This document shows positions 47,308 through 58,715 of a stretch of 64,000 nucleotides of DNA, in pieces (the stretch's first letter is position 1; each line of letters opens with the position of its first letter). The DNA lies in assembly GCA_037176705.1 (NCBI GenBank), contig CM073888.1, positions 43,592,810 through 43,656,809 on the forward strand. Reading direction: 5' to 3'. The position numbers and the translations under genes are program-made. The notes under the pieces are model-generated. The model ran no database searches. It was not told the DNA's origin and saw nothing but the letters and a program-made list of their open reading frames with translations. This stretch comes from Molossus alvarezi (taxonomy: Eukaryota > Chordata > Mammalia > Chiroptera > Molossidae).

Positions 47308-48040
47308 ACATACCTCTCTTTCAAAAGGATACATTTTGATTATACTTTTAAGCATCCAAGTACATATTAAAGGAGTTTTTATAGTGGTACCTTTACCATT
47401 AACCATAGTGGACCACAGGGACAGGCCAGCTTTGCTACACAAATCAACTGCCTTTATTTGTATGTAAAACAGCACAACCAGTCCCAACTATGAAGAAGAG
47501 AAAGTTCCAACAGCCTCGCACCCCAGCCAGCCCAGGCCATACACCTGTAAAGCAGGCACAGTGTCCGCAGGAGACGGGGGTAGAAGGACTAAACAGATCC
47601 GAGTGCAGCCCCAGTCCCTCCGGGCGAGCCATTTCATTTGTCTGTGTGCGGATACATCCTCATGTGGGAAGACAGGACAGATGCCTGGGCGAGCATGGGG
47701 GTGGGGGAAAGGAGCTAATGTCTTCTGAGCATGTTCTCTGTGGCTGGTCACTGTCCTCACGTCATCTCATCTCACATCAGGTTTTGATTTTACAAAGAGG
47801 GAAGTGAGGTGGTGCAGGTAGGACATGACCTCTGGCCTCTGGCTTCAAAGCGTGACTGCGCACATGCCACACTCCCCTCACACACTCCGTTTCCAGAGGT
47901 GGAGGACAGCCTTCGCGGGGCCCCCGCACGCTTCGTCTCCAGAGGCCGCCTATCATTTCCAAGTCACTTCTCAGAGCTCATCCTCTCCAGCAAACTCCCC
48001 AGCCTTTCCCCCTAGCCACCACCACCTAAACCCAGACAGG
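47308..48040 (+). repeat. Spacer with a MIR-like fragment at 47712-47870
   Basis: At 47712-47870 the words 'tgtcttctgagcatgttctc' and 'tttacaaagagggaagtgagg' are MIR-like. The rest is anonymous GC-richer sequence. Confidence 0.4.
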
Positions 48041-48774
48041 TGAGGAGCAGAGATGGCCACCCCAAAATGTGCCTCTTTGGGATATTGATTATTTTAAGCT
48101 AGTAGAGTGACAAACCTCAGAGGAGGGGGGTGAGGGAGAGGGATGAGATAAACCAAAGAACTTATATGCACGTATGTGTAACCAATGACATAGACAATGG
48201 CGGGGAGGCAGGATCGGGTGGAGGGGTCTAGGGGGAAAAAGGAGAAACATCTGTAACAAAAATAAATTAATAAAAATTGCACACAAAAAAAGAAATGAAA
48301 AGACTCAGGAAAAACTTATGACCTTTCCCCTACTTGCCTAAAAAAAGTCAGAGGGCTCGCTCCAGGAAGAGAGCTATCATCAAAGATAACTACAGTTTAT
48401 TATGAATTAGGTGTGATATGGAGGAAGCCAACAAGGCCCCTTTAATCATAGTCCTCTCTGAGTCCTAGGTTAAAGACGGCCCAGCAAACACTATTATACC
48501 AAACATTTGCTTTTCTGTCTCCAGGTGAATCGGCTCCTTGCTCTTTCCAGTCCCAAACCACAACCCCCCAGAACTTCTAAATTAAAGAACAAAATCTTAC
48601 TATTGGTATGTGTCATCTCTCCCAGGTCCCCATACTGAGGGTTTGGTTACCATTTATGGAACCCCTGTAATAAATTGGGACATGCCTCCTGTTAATCTGA
48701 CTCGTGTTAATTTATTAGTCCAGCCAGAAAAACTTAGAAAAGTGGGAGGAAAATTATTTTTTCTCCCCCACACA
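48041..48774 (+). mobile_element. ERV-type solo LTR, split by an L1 end
   Basis: The sequence begins near 'tgaggagcagagatggccac' and carries 'atgtgcctctttgggatatt', 'gctcgctccaggaagagagc', 'atggaacccctgtaataaatt' (polyadenylation signal region) and an end like '..ttctcccccacaca'. It contains no gag, pol or env text. An L1 3' UTR of 192 bases (48106-48297) interrupts it. The 5-bp duplication was not found. The class is inferred from layout. Confidence 0.7.
48106..48297 (+). mobile_element. L1 3' UTR fragment within an LTR
   Basis: 'gtgacaaacctcagaggagg', 'gagataaaccaaagaactta' and '..gtaacaaaaataaatt' match the 3' UTR of the L1 at the window start. It is 5'-truncated before the ORF2 end and A-rich at 48256-48294. 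The host LTR continues on both sides. Confidence 0.85.
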
Positions 48775-49512
48775 CGCTCCCTGGTTTTCTCAGGTTAGTG
48801 AAAAATCCCACACCTGCAGAACACGGAGCTTGGAGGCTACGAAAAGTCCATCACCCACCCCTCTGTCCCTATAACCCGATCCATGTCCGTCACAGGGAGT
48901 TTGCTCAGAACAGAGCAGAGAGATGCAGTCCCGCGAGCCTGTGTCTGCAGTGGAGGGCTCGGCTCTCGGCTGCACAATGAGCACCTTCTTCAGTGATAAC
49001 CTGAGTACCCAGGACAGCAGCAGAGTCTCCAAAGCCCCCTTCCAGAACACTAAGGAGGTGGGTGTACAGTTCTAATGAAAGAATGACCATTATCAGCACC
49101 CCAATCCAATTGGTTCTCATATTTCTATTTTTAAAGTACTTGAATCGGAGGAAAAGACAGAGGATTACTAATATTGAACTCGCTGTTTCGTTTCATAAAA
49201 AGCTTGTCACTCACAATACGATCTGAAGCAACCCAAAGAGAAACCACAACAGTATGTGCCCTGGACAACAGAGGCCTTTTTGCTAAAACTATGTTTCTTG
49301 TGCTGATGGGAACTGCCAGTGGCACTTGCTCTGAAATTAGTTATGTTTTAGAAGTTGCCTCGATGAAGTGCAGCCGTAGCAGTACATCCACACCTGACCT
49401 AAGGCCACCGAGCTGAATGAAAGGGGCGGAGCTGTTCTCCAAGCAGACACATCCGTAACACTCCTTACAGGCAAAGGAAATCCTAGATATACCTATTATC
49501 AATTAATGACTT
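48775..49512. other. Spacer with no recognised feature
   Basis: Anonymous sequence. No gene is recognised. Confidence 0.4.
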
Positions 49513-50440
49513 CAGCAGCCCCCCTTATCTGCAATTCTGCTATGTGATTTCAGTTCCCCAAGGTCCACTGTGGTCCAAAAATATTAAATGGAAAACTCCA
49601 GAAATAAACAATCCATAGGTTTAAAACTGCCCACGATTCTGAGTAGCGTGATAAAATCATCCCCCACCCCCACTTCCACTCCCCCTACCCCCCGTCCAGC
49701 TCCACCTTGCCTGGGACGTGACTTATCTCTTTGTCCAGCGCAACCACACTGCAGACACTCCCCGCCCACTAGTCACTTAGTAGTCCTCTGTGCTATCCAC
49801 AGAGGTATCACCCTGCTTATACTGAAGTCACCTTTACTTTACTTAATAGTGGTCCCAAAGCACAAGAGTAGTGACGCTGGCAATCTGGATATGCCAAAGA
49901 GAAGCCGTAATGTGCTTCCTTTAAGTGAAAAGGTGAACGTTCTCAGCTTCATAAAGTAAGAAAAGAAATTATATGCTGAGGTTGCTAAGATCTATGGTAA
50001 GAATGAATCTTCTATCCATGAAATTGTGAAAAAGGAAAAGAAATCAGTGCTAGTTGGGGGGGCACACCTTAAGCTGCAAAAGTTACGGACATAGTGCATA
50101 AGTGCTGGTAAGATGGAAAAGGCATTACATTTGTGGGTGGAAGGCATGAACAGAAAACCTGTTCTGATCGATGGCAACGTGTTGCTCCAGAAAGCACTGA
50201 GCCTATATGAAGACTTCAGCAAGGGCCCCTGAAATGAGTGACCACATTCACACTTTTATTACAGTATGTTATAATTATCTCTTTTATTAGTTATTGGTGT
50301 TAATCTCTTATGGTCCCTAATTTACAAATTAAACTTTATCTTAGGTATGCATGTATATGAAAAAACATAGTGTATACAGGGTTCGGTTCCACCCATGGTC
50401 TCAGGCATCCACTGGGGGTCACGGGTAAGGGGGACGGCTG
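49513..50440 (+). mobile_element. Tigger-like (pogo) DNA transposon with transposase remnants
   Basis: The left end 'cagcagccccccttatctg' and the right end, reading 'cagccgtcccccttacc' on the minus strand, are inverted and similar. The interior carries degraded transposase text and a right part 'gtatacagggttcggttcc' then 'ctcaggcatccactggggg' that I recognise from the Tigger group. The TA target is not preserved. It is about 930 bases, shorter than an autonomous Tigger, so internally deleted. Confidence 0.8.
49891..50235 (+). pseudogene. Tigger/pogo transposase fragment, broken
   Basis: From ATG 49891 the frame reads MPKRSRNVLPLSEKVNVLSF and resembles the N-terminal DNA-binding (CENP-B-like helix-turn-helix) part of pogo transposases. 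A stop appears after 23 codons, and later pieces ('EVAKIYGKNESSI', 'GKMEKALHLWVEGMN', 'LLQKALSLYEDFSKG') lie in different registers, so at least two frameshifts or stops have accumulated. The catalytic DDE part is absent. It is not functional. Confidence 0.75.
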
Positions 50441-50970
50441 CATTAACATGCTGCAAGGTGCAGTGGTAGCAAGTCCCTGAGGTGGCTCTGAGGAAGGTGG
50501 CCTCTGTCCCAGGCATCCCTGAGGCTCTTGAATTTCATTCACCCTTGAAGCCGGAGGGGCAAGGGTAAGGAGGGTTTGGTTCCTAAGGAAGGCGAGGAGG
50601 GGAAATTCCATAAGCTACTAATTCTGACACAAGCGTCTAAGATTAGAATACAATAGGATAATACAACAGAAAACAAGTGAGAAATAATGTAAGTGTACCA
50701 TGGTTTGTTTACTTTAGAGGGTTCCCCTCAAACCAATTCCGAGGGCTGAATAACCAAGTGTAAAATGCTTTTTTAAATGTTTAGGATTTTTAAAAATGTA
50801 CACAGCAGAAATGCTCTGGCACTATTTATGAGAATGTCTCACAGACAGTGCACACCCCAGGACACACCCCAGCCCTCTCTGGCCCAGCCTAGTGGGGACC
50901 AAGTCAATGGATGGGGTGCCCCCAGCCCCGCCCTGGTGGCAGCCCGCCGGGATCAACATCCTGACTTCCC
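50441..50970. other. Spacer with no recognised feature
   Basis: Anonymous sequence with no gene. Confidence 0.4.
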
Positions 50971-50974
50971 CTTG

Positions 50975-51140
50975 TTAGCCCAGGCCTTGGTCAAGTCATT
51001 TGACCTGTAAGAATCACTTCCCATCTACATAGTAACACCCCTGATATCACAGAATTACTTTGAGAATTAATTAAGATAATATATGTACAATCCTTAGCCC
51101 AGTGGAACATAGGGAAGGGCTCAATACTTGTTGGGGGGTC
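50975..51140 (+). repeat. MIR-like relic
   Basis: 'aggccttggtcaagtcattt' and '..gaattaattaagataatatat', then 'cccagtggaacatagggaag', follow the MIR plus-strand order. Confidence 0.6.
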
Positions 51141-51583
51141 TCATGACTACAATAATTATTTTTATTCTTTAGAATGACAGACTGATAGTGGATATAGGAC
51201 CAGCAGTGATCTACAAATGAAGGACCTATTCACAATGTGAAACACCAGCCACAGGCTAGAGATAACCATACAGGCTTATCTCCTCTGCCAGAGGAGTATC
51301 TCCCCATCAAGCAGGCTGAATGAGTCGAATTACACTAAATATCTGACTACCGTTTTCATGGGTAATACTGGTACTTACGTAGCAAGCAAATTGGTGGGTT
51401 TTAGAGGACACAACCATCACGCTCACCATCATGGATATTTGCAAGGCAACTCTGAGGACAGGTGCCAACCCCTCCTGAACGGCATGGACAGACTAGAAAA
51501 CAGACTGGCCAAGGGTCAGGTGCTATGGCCACTGCAGTCCCGGCATCGCCAGAATCCCAGTTCCCCCTATTTGAAGTAACTAG
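51141..51583. other. Spacer with no recognised feature
   Basis: Anonymous sequence. Confidence 0.4.
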
Positions 51584-51596
51584 TACAATGTGTTTC

Positions 51597-51850
51597 TTTA
51601 TTTTTTTATTTTATTTTATTTTATTTTATCCTCACTCGAGGACATTTTTCCATTTTTTGTTCAGATAGAGTCGGGGGCGGGGAGAGAAACATTGATGTGA
51701 AAGGGACACATCAAGTGGATGCCACCCACACAACCCAACCAGGGCTGGGGACAAACTGCAACCGAAGTACATGCTCTTAGTGGGAACCGAACCCGGGTTT
51801 CTCTGGGCCGCAGGCCGATGCTCTAACCGCTGAGCCAAACCGGCCAGGGC
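51597..51850 (-). mobile_element. Bat Ves-type SINE, antisense, perfect 13-bp duplication
   Basis: Head at 51850 on the minus strand ('gccctggccggtttggctc'), stem-loop at 51629-51644 and a (tttta)n tail at 51601-51627. The duplication tacaatgtgtttc is perfect at 51584-51596 and 51851-51863. It is well preserved and probably among the younger SINEs here. Confidence 0.95.
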
Positions 51851-51863
51851 TACAATGTGTTTC

Positions 51864-52386
51864 CTAAGAGATGCCTCCATCACCCAGCAGGTCGGAAAGC
51901 CTCTTTAATGCCTGACGACGGAGACAAACAGCTGGTGAAGAGGTGGAAGGTCGTCAGCAGCAAATACTCTAAAAGGAAAACACGGGGCTTGGCGAGTTGG
52001 CAAAGACAAACAGGAAGACAAGCACACTCTTGGTCCAGAAATATCCAGAAATGTTATTTTAAGGTTTCCACCCTTGATATAATCTCATCCTCCACCTATT
52101 GGTGCTTTTGTGACATTTGAAGGAAGGGCTGGAAAATGACAACGGTGGATAAAATGGGTTCAGGTTAAGTAGCAATTAGCCCTGAGCGCCTGCTGTCCCT
52201 TACTCACCGAGGATACGGAGTCTGTCCAGGCTTTGAGAGCCAAGGGCATGGAGGATGATCAAGAATATCTTCCCACCCAAACCCTTCCAATGGCAAGGAA
52301 AATAAAACAGTAACAATCAACTTTACTTAAGATTTGCATACTTGGTAAGTATAGCACCAAGAAAGCAGCACTGTGTCTGGCTGTCA
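51864..52386. other. Spacer with no recognised feature
   Basis: Anonymous sequence. Confidence 0.4.
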
Positions 52387-52390
52387 TTGC

Positions 52391-52482
52391 AGGGGGCAGG
52401 GGGCAGGGAGCAGGGGGCAAGGGGCAGGGGGCAGGGGGCAGGGAGCAGGGAGCAGGGAGCAGGGAGCAGGGAGCAGGGAGCG
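52391..52482 (+). repeat. 7-bp minisatellite, G-rich
   Basis: About 13 tandem copies of a 7-base unit, agggggc early and agggagc later. The change of unit along the array suggests two rounds of local expansion. Many GGG runs lie on the plus strand, compatible with G-quadruplexes. Short open frames on either strand (for instance 52373-52558) are repetitive artefacts. Confidence 0.95.
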
Positions 52483-52694
52483 AGGGCGGAGTCCAGGAGA
52501 ACTGAAGCCTTTTGAAAGCAGTACTGAGGGGCGCTCGCCGCGCCAGCACCTTTACTAGAACTGCAACCAGCCGGCGAAGATTAGCAGGGCCCCTGTGCAA
52601 GGACACACAAGCTCATGAAGCGTTCCATATCTATTTTTTAAATAGTACTTAGGAACTAGGTTATATATGAGTATTTATTCAAGACAGGTTTGCA

Positions 52695-53110
52695 GTCCAT
52701 CAGTGGATAAAAAAGCTGTGGTACATTTACACAATGGAATACTACACAGCTGTTAGAAAGAGAGATCTCTTACCGTTTGAGATGACATGGCGGGACCTGG
52801 ATAGCATAATGCTGAGCAAACTAAGCCAGTCAGAGAAAGACAAGTATCACATGATCTCACTTAGTTGTGGAATATAATGAACAAAATAAGCTGACGAATA
52901 AAACAGACCCAAAGACATGGAAGTAGGGAACTGACAAACCTCAGAAAAAGGGGTAGGAGGGTGGGAAGAGATAAACCAAAAATCTTATATGCACATATGC
53001 ACAACCAATGGACACAGATACCAATACTATGAAGGGGGGCTTGGGAAGGAGGGTGTCAATGCGGGGGAAAGGAGGGACATATGTAACAAAAATAAATAAC
53101 TAATTAAAAA
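52695..53110 (+). mobile_element. 5'-truncated L1 3' end, plus strand, near-perfect duplication
   Basis: The text begins 'gtccatcagtggataaaaa' in the last part of ORF2, reaches the ORF2 stop near 52876 and then the 3' UTR with '..aaccaatggacacagatacc' to an A-rich end at about 53110. The duplication acaggtttgca (52684-52694) and acagatttgca (53111-53121) has one mismatch. It is related to the L1 at the window start but more diverged. Confidence 0.92.
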
Positions 53111-53121
53111 ACAGATTTGCA

Positions 53122-54035
53122 AGGAGCCATCAGTTTCTAGAAAAGAAATGAGAAGTGGAAGGGCAACTCCAAAGTTTGGTGTATATTTACATGTTCACAT
53201 TCAGCCGAATTACTGGGCAACGCATTTCTGACAGGGTTTCTTTCTTTTTGGAGTCAGCCTGAAATAGAAAGTCTTAGTGGCTGAGGAAACCTCATACCAT
53301 AAGAATAGGGTACAAAAACATAATACAAGCTCGAATTGGTTACCACTGTTCATATTGCCGCCACTTCAGCTGATTGAGGTGCACGGCCGGCTCTTCCCAT
53401 GGGGAACTGAGACACCATTGCAAACACCTTCAACAGGCTACACCGCATCCAGCCCTGAAACAAAAAGCGGTTGTGTGCTTGCAAAGTGGTCATGTGCACG
53501 CAAAGGCCCACAGAGTTGTGGGGTACAAAACTGATTTTGACAAAAGCAAGTATTTGCTGTGTGGTATTCTCCTGCGATTCTCTAATGGGCTGCCTCATGG
53601 GACTTAAGAAGGGAAGAAACTCAACAGAAGGCAAAGCTTTGCACATTTTGTCCAGATACATGGGCCAAAGGACTGCTCTCAGGTGGCTAGCCACGAAAGT
53701 AACGGCAGCGGAACCTGCCCCCTTGTCACAGAGGAAAGACGTTCCAAAGTCACAGAGGTGTGTGATCTATTCAGGAGTCACCCAGGAGCCTCAGTATGAT
53801 GAGCACTGTATCCTAGTTATGTTTGCTGTGGGTTTTTTTTCTTTCTTACCAGTTCATAAAAGAATAGTGTGTCTAAAATTGATGATGTTTTAGTATATGA
53901 AATGTTAATTTCTTAGAAAAATCAATTAAACCTATCAATGTTAAAACAAAAAATTTTCAGCTCTGACTTAGACAGAACTCCTTGCCGCACCAACAGTATT
54001 CGCAAGCTCCACCAAGCGTACAGACGAGCTCAGAG
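53122..54035. other. Spacer with no recognised feature
   Basis: Anonymous sequence. Several open frames of 77-140 codons (53350-53893, both strands) overlap and lack motifs. Confidence 0.4.
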
Positions 54036-54039
54036 CCAT

Positions 54040-54240
54040 TTTCTGCATTCTGGCTCAGCACCTACCAGTGGTGTGTCTTTGGACAATTACTTATCTTTTC
54101 TGGCCTTCAGCTTTCTCGTCTATTAATTGTGACTAGTACCCAGGTCACAGGAATGTTAAAATAAGTGAATGAGACAACACTTGTAAAGAGTTTAGAACAA
54201 TACCTGGCGCATAGTAAACATCATTTAAGTACTTGTTACA
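54040..54240 (+). repeat. MIR-like relic
   Basis: 'tctttggacaattacttatc' and '..tttagaacaatacctggcgc', then 'tagtaaacatcatttaagta', occur in MIR plus-strand order. Confidence 0.72.
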
Positions 54241-56170
54241 TGAAACTAGCACCCAGACTTGGGTTTCAAGCTATTCTCCAAAGAAAGGAGCCAGGGAATC
54301 TCAGAGGGTAAACAATTACATATCTCGGGGCAGGGAAAAGTAAGGCTGGGCAAGGCCCAACATGGGATGGCCAGAAAGGTAGAAGATATTTAAGGAGGTC
54401 AGAGGTAGTGCTGAAAGGGCAAATTATTGGCCAAGATGGGACAACATGAGCATCAAAGGTCGTAACACTACCCCGGTGTGAAAGGCACGATTTCATAATG
54501 ATACCCAGACAAGAAAAGGTAGAGTATACAACAAAGTGTTATTGTGCCCAGTGGAGAAGAGTATCAGTTCAGGTTCTTATTTTAATTTTAACAAATGGAA
54601 GAGTGTTAAGTGTTTTGCTTCTTCTAAGTGTTTCTTTGTTAAAGCAGAGAAGGGTGAACACAGGGAACTTAGTAATACCAGGCCTAGCAAAGGCAGAAAA
54701 TAACGATAACCAGAAAGTCCTCAGCCCCCTTCATAACCAGAGGGAAAGAAAACTGAACCAAGTCGAGATGATGAATTAGCTAAAATGTTCTAAGACACAA
54801 ACTAACTGCAGACGTCATCCCTCATATCCTAGAAGATACCCTTAGATGGCCCCACTAACTGCAGTCAGAAAGTCATAAAGCATATGTACGATTCCAATGA
54901 TGCAAAGAGACCTGGCAACCATCAGGGTGATAAGGGCAATGGTCTGTGAAAACACTGGCCAAACAAAATTTGGAGAATAAAACACTCTGGGGGAGCAGCA
55001 TGGCTCCAAATCTTACTGATGTGACAGAGGACAAACATAAAAAGGGGCCCAGCCAGATGACCAGTTACATGGATTGGACAAACATAAAGATGACCCAACA
55101 TCAATCGGCTGATCACCAGGTCCTGCCATCTCAGGCTATTTTTCTGGCTCTGATGGGGTTTCTGTAATTATGGAATTGTACTACTGTATTATTGTAGCCC
55201 TAGGAAAGTATCAAAACGTGCATCGCTCTAACACTTGAAGTTATCAAAATATGCGTTACAGACCTGAGGAAAGTAAACAAACAAGTCTGAGAACAGGCTG
55301 GACTGTGTTACATGTTTCATCATTACCTGGATCTGTGTGTGCTGTTGACAGTGCTCAGAATGTTCAAAAGAATCATTGTTGTCGTTTAAATTGTTAAAGG
55401 AAATTTAAGTCTATAATCATGTTTTAGCAAATTGGAGAACTGTTCAAGAAATTGATTCTTAATGTTTGATTTTAGATGTAAATTTAATACCTTGAGCACT
55501 AAAATACATATAGCAGGGACTTTCCATGAACAAGAAACCCTGCATAGTAAAGAATATAGAAAGTGGGTCAGCAATAGAATGTTCAGAGGGTATAAACTGT
55601 ATTTCTCCACATGAAAGACTATTCAGAAATACAGTAGTCCATTTCTTCCATCACAATGACCCCAAGGGAAACAAAAGATAAAGGCGACAATAGAAGAAGA
55701 TATGAGAGAGAAATGCTCCACAGTTGTTAAGAGTTCTTCCATCGGCTGTCTATTGAAAGTAGGGCACGGGAATAATTGGAAATTAACCACAACAGATTCC
55801 AGCGTCAGTTTGTCATGGAAATGAAATCAGACATGTAGAGCACAACCACAAACTCCTTCACTTTCAGCTTTGAAACAAAACGAATCTAAAATGATTAGGA
55901 ATGCGAATGTGTCCAGAGCAATTAAATACAACGGTGACGTCTGGGATGTGGAGGAGGGTGAGGGTGGAGCTGAGGAAGCTCCTAAGAGTCTACTGACCCG
56001 TGTCTTCCTGAAGAAGGGCTTAGATCAAAACAGAGCCCCTCCAAATCTCGAGTCTGTTCACACCTGGCAACTACTCACTGCCCTCGAGTCTTCCTTTGGA
56101 AGGTTGGATTGGTTCTTTCCACAACACCCCAGCTCTCTTGCCCCTTCACCCGTTTGACACAGGCAATCTG
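54241..56170. other. Spacer with no recognised feature
   Basis: Nearly 2 kb of anonymous, moderately AT-rich sequence with no gene recognised on either strand. Confidence 0.4.
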
Positions 56171-56174
56171 CAGG

Positions 56175-56400
56175 AGCACCATGGGCCAGGCACGGGGTGG
56201 GGGAATTTCCATTACATCTCATTTCATCATTGTGACTCCTGGGAGCTGGATGTCTTCACCCGAGTTTTTCAGAGGGAGAAACTCAAGTGCTGAATACACG
56301 AGCCAACTGCCCAAGGTCATCGGAGCCACTGAGTGCCTGGGACCAAACCTGCAGGCTCCTCCCCGGCCCTGTGGTCTTCGTGCTCTGGGTTCTCAGCCCT
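56175..56400 (+). repeat. MIR-like relic
   Basis: 'tacatctcatttcatcattg', 'agagggagaaactcaagtgc' and 'caactgcccaaggtcatcgg' appear in MIR plus-strand order. Confidence 0.72.
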
Positions 56401-56539
56401 GCTCTTTACTGCCTGTCGACCAGTCAACGGTCCTTTCTCCCGTGAATTGCCAGGTCAAATCTTGCCTCTGAAAACTAAAAAAAAAAAGGGGGAGGGGGGC
56501 TTTATAAATAAGCCTCTGGTCTAATTGTTTGCTTCGTCA

Positions 56540-56761
56540 TCCGATGAGTTCCTGTCTCTTCAGGAGTGCCAGCAGCCACCTGAAGAAGCTGGAAGAGGCA
56601 CCGCATGGATTCTGCCCTAGAGCCCTCAGCGGGGCACGGCCCTGCCAATGCCCTGATTTCCACTTCTGCCTCCAGAACTGCGGGGAAATAAATTTCCATT
56701 GTTTTAAACCATCCAGTTTATGGTTATTTTTTCCCAGCAGCCCTATAAAACAAATACATTA
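56540..56761 (+). repeat. MaLR-like LTR end
   Basis: 'cctccagaactgcggggaaa', 'taaatttccattgttttaaa', 'ccatccagtttatgg' and '..cagcagccctataaaacaaa' are the end of a MaLR-type LTR; the 5' portion is unrecognisable. Confidence 0.65.
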
Positions 56762-57031
56762 GGCGTTACCTAGCAAATACTCCCATGTACAGTACATTGC
56801 TCCTCAGACTCCAACGTCCCGACCCGGCAGAGGACATCACCCTGGCCCACCTGATAATCTAACTGGCGTGGACAACCACCAAGCCAGAACCCTGACCTTG
56901 ACCAGGAGGGATTATAATCTACAGCCAGACACAGAAGTCCCAGCCAGCTGGCTTCACAGAGCTGCCCCAGCTATTTCTCCACTCCTGCAATAACGGCCCA
57001 TGATTTTAGGCAATTAAATTCTTTTCGGAAC

Positions 57032-58392
57032 TGAAGGGGAGCAGAATATGCCCCCCCCCCAAGATATGCCTGCTTGGCATAAGGATATCTGGTTACTTTT
57101 AAGGAAAAGTAAACATAGAAAAAGCTCTGAAAACCTTGTAGAAGTTACCCTTTCTTAAGAGACATTTACATTTACAAGGGGAATTTCCACTTATGAGGGT
57201 GTCTCCCTCTCTGTACCAGAATGGAGAGAACCTCTAAGTCTGAGAAACACTAGGAGGAGACAGTGATTTAAATCTGTAAAGCAACCTTACCCGTTTGCTG
57301 TGCTTTTCCTGTATCAATGTAGGAAACATTCAAACCTATGGAGAATTTTCGTAAGTTTATTTGAGCCAAATTGTTGCCAACTGCCAGGAAGCAAAATCCC
57401 AACAGACTGAGATAATGCTCCCGAGAATAGCAGTTTTGCGCCTTATATAATACATTACAATCAAAAGAGCAGACACAAGTGGGTTACATGAAATCCACTG
57501 GTGATAGATTAGGGAGGTGGGAGAAAGCAAAGCAGGGAAACCTTGGGATTGGATGAAAAGTAAAATGACAGACACACACAGTCCCTCGCCACTTAGCACT
57601 TCGACTTTGGCGGCTTCACTCTATCGTGGTCAAAGCGCAAGTGGCGAGGGACGACGTATATAAATAAAGAATCTTACTTCACGGAGATTCATTTATAGCG
57701 TGTGAGTCTGGAACTGATTGACCGCGATCGATGAGGGCTGACTGTATATCTTTTAAATAGGTGGGTACGAGGTAGTTAACAGTCAACAATGAACTCAGAA
57801 ACAATGAGGGGATAGGGGTCTCCACGGAATGGTTGGTTCTTTGAGGAGTCCGGAAAAAGGAAAATTACTTTGACATTTAAAATATATGTTATTATAGATG
57901 CAGAAAGACAATAGACAGGTTCAGTTAAGGTCAAGATTGACCTTTGTCAGGGAAGATGCCAGCCCAGGACATGACTACCTGCCACAGACTGCTTTTAGTT
58001 AAAACGTTTTCATCTCAGACCATCCTGGGTGGTTACTGCAGGTGTTCAGTTTGCAAGGCCGCCTGGCAGGCCTCCCTGAGCTTGTCAGGTTGGCATGTGG
58101 CCCCTCTTTACCCATACCTGGAAACCTCCCGTAACTAGCTACCCCCCACCATCCACCACCCCCTCGGCCCACCCATCATAACATCTTCAGTCTTCAGCTG
58201 AAGAAGGTATTTAAAGTGATGTCTTGAGCCATTTTAGGGATTTAGTTTTCCTGGGTGTCTCCCAGGTACACAGGAGGTGTACGTATTATTAAACTTCTGT
58301 TTTGCTCCTGTTAATCCGTCTTTTATTACAAGGGGGCAGACTCAGCCAGGAATGTCGAAGGGTGGAGGGAAAATTACATTTCTTCCCCTATA
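57032..58392 (+). mobile_element. ERV-type LTR-like element, interrupted by a DNA transposon
   Basis: The text starts 'tgaaggggagcagaatatgc' and ends '..gaaaattacatttcttcccc' with a TA. The flanks ggaac (57027-57031) and ggacc (58393-58397) agree at four of five bases, consistent with an old 5-bp duplication. Near the end is 'gtattattaaacttctgttt', a typical R/U5 transition. It has no coding text. At 1361 bases, including a 166-base insertion, it is long for a solo LTR, so part may be internal sequence. Confidence 0.6.
57579..57744 (-). mobile_element. Short pogo/Tc1-mariner-like element, copy 2
   Basis: The minus-strand left end 'cagtcagccctcatcgatc' is similar to the copy at 9178. The other end is 'cagtccctcgccactt'. 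TA follows at 57745-57746, while the left flank is CA, probably mutated. It lies within the LTR-like element and is therefore younger than it. Confidence 0.65.
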
Positions 58393-58559
58393 GGACCCCT
58401 TATTCTTTTCTGGGGGTTTCACTGCACTGTAGGCGGGAAGCCTGCACTGGGCTGGGAACGAGAGTACACAGAACAGAGCAGACCTGGCCTGAGGGAGCTT
58501 CCAGGGGGAGTGGAAAGAGATCAAACGATTGCGACTATTGACCGTGTTTCCTTTTCCCA

Positions 58560-58715
58560 CATCTGTTTAATCCTCAAAGCACACCCCCACTCACACACCT
58601 GAAAACTGCCATTAAGGGTCAGCTAGAAGGAGCTGATTTGGGATTGAAACCTGGGCCCGGGGCTCCAGCGTCCAGTCCTTTAAGGACAACACTGCAGTAG
58701 CTCCTCTGCCTGGCC
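58560..58715 (+). repeat. MIR-like relic
   Basis: 'atctgtttaatcctcaaagc' and '..gatttgggattgaaacctgg' occur in MIR plus-strand order. Confidence 0.65.

Noticed and set aside
52391..52482. CRISPR-like tandem array
   Set aside because: The units are only 7 bases long and directly adjacent, without spacers. It is a minisatellite in a mammalian genome.
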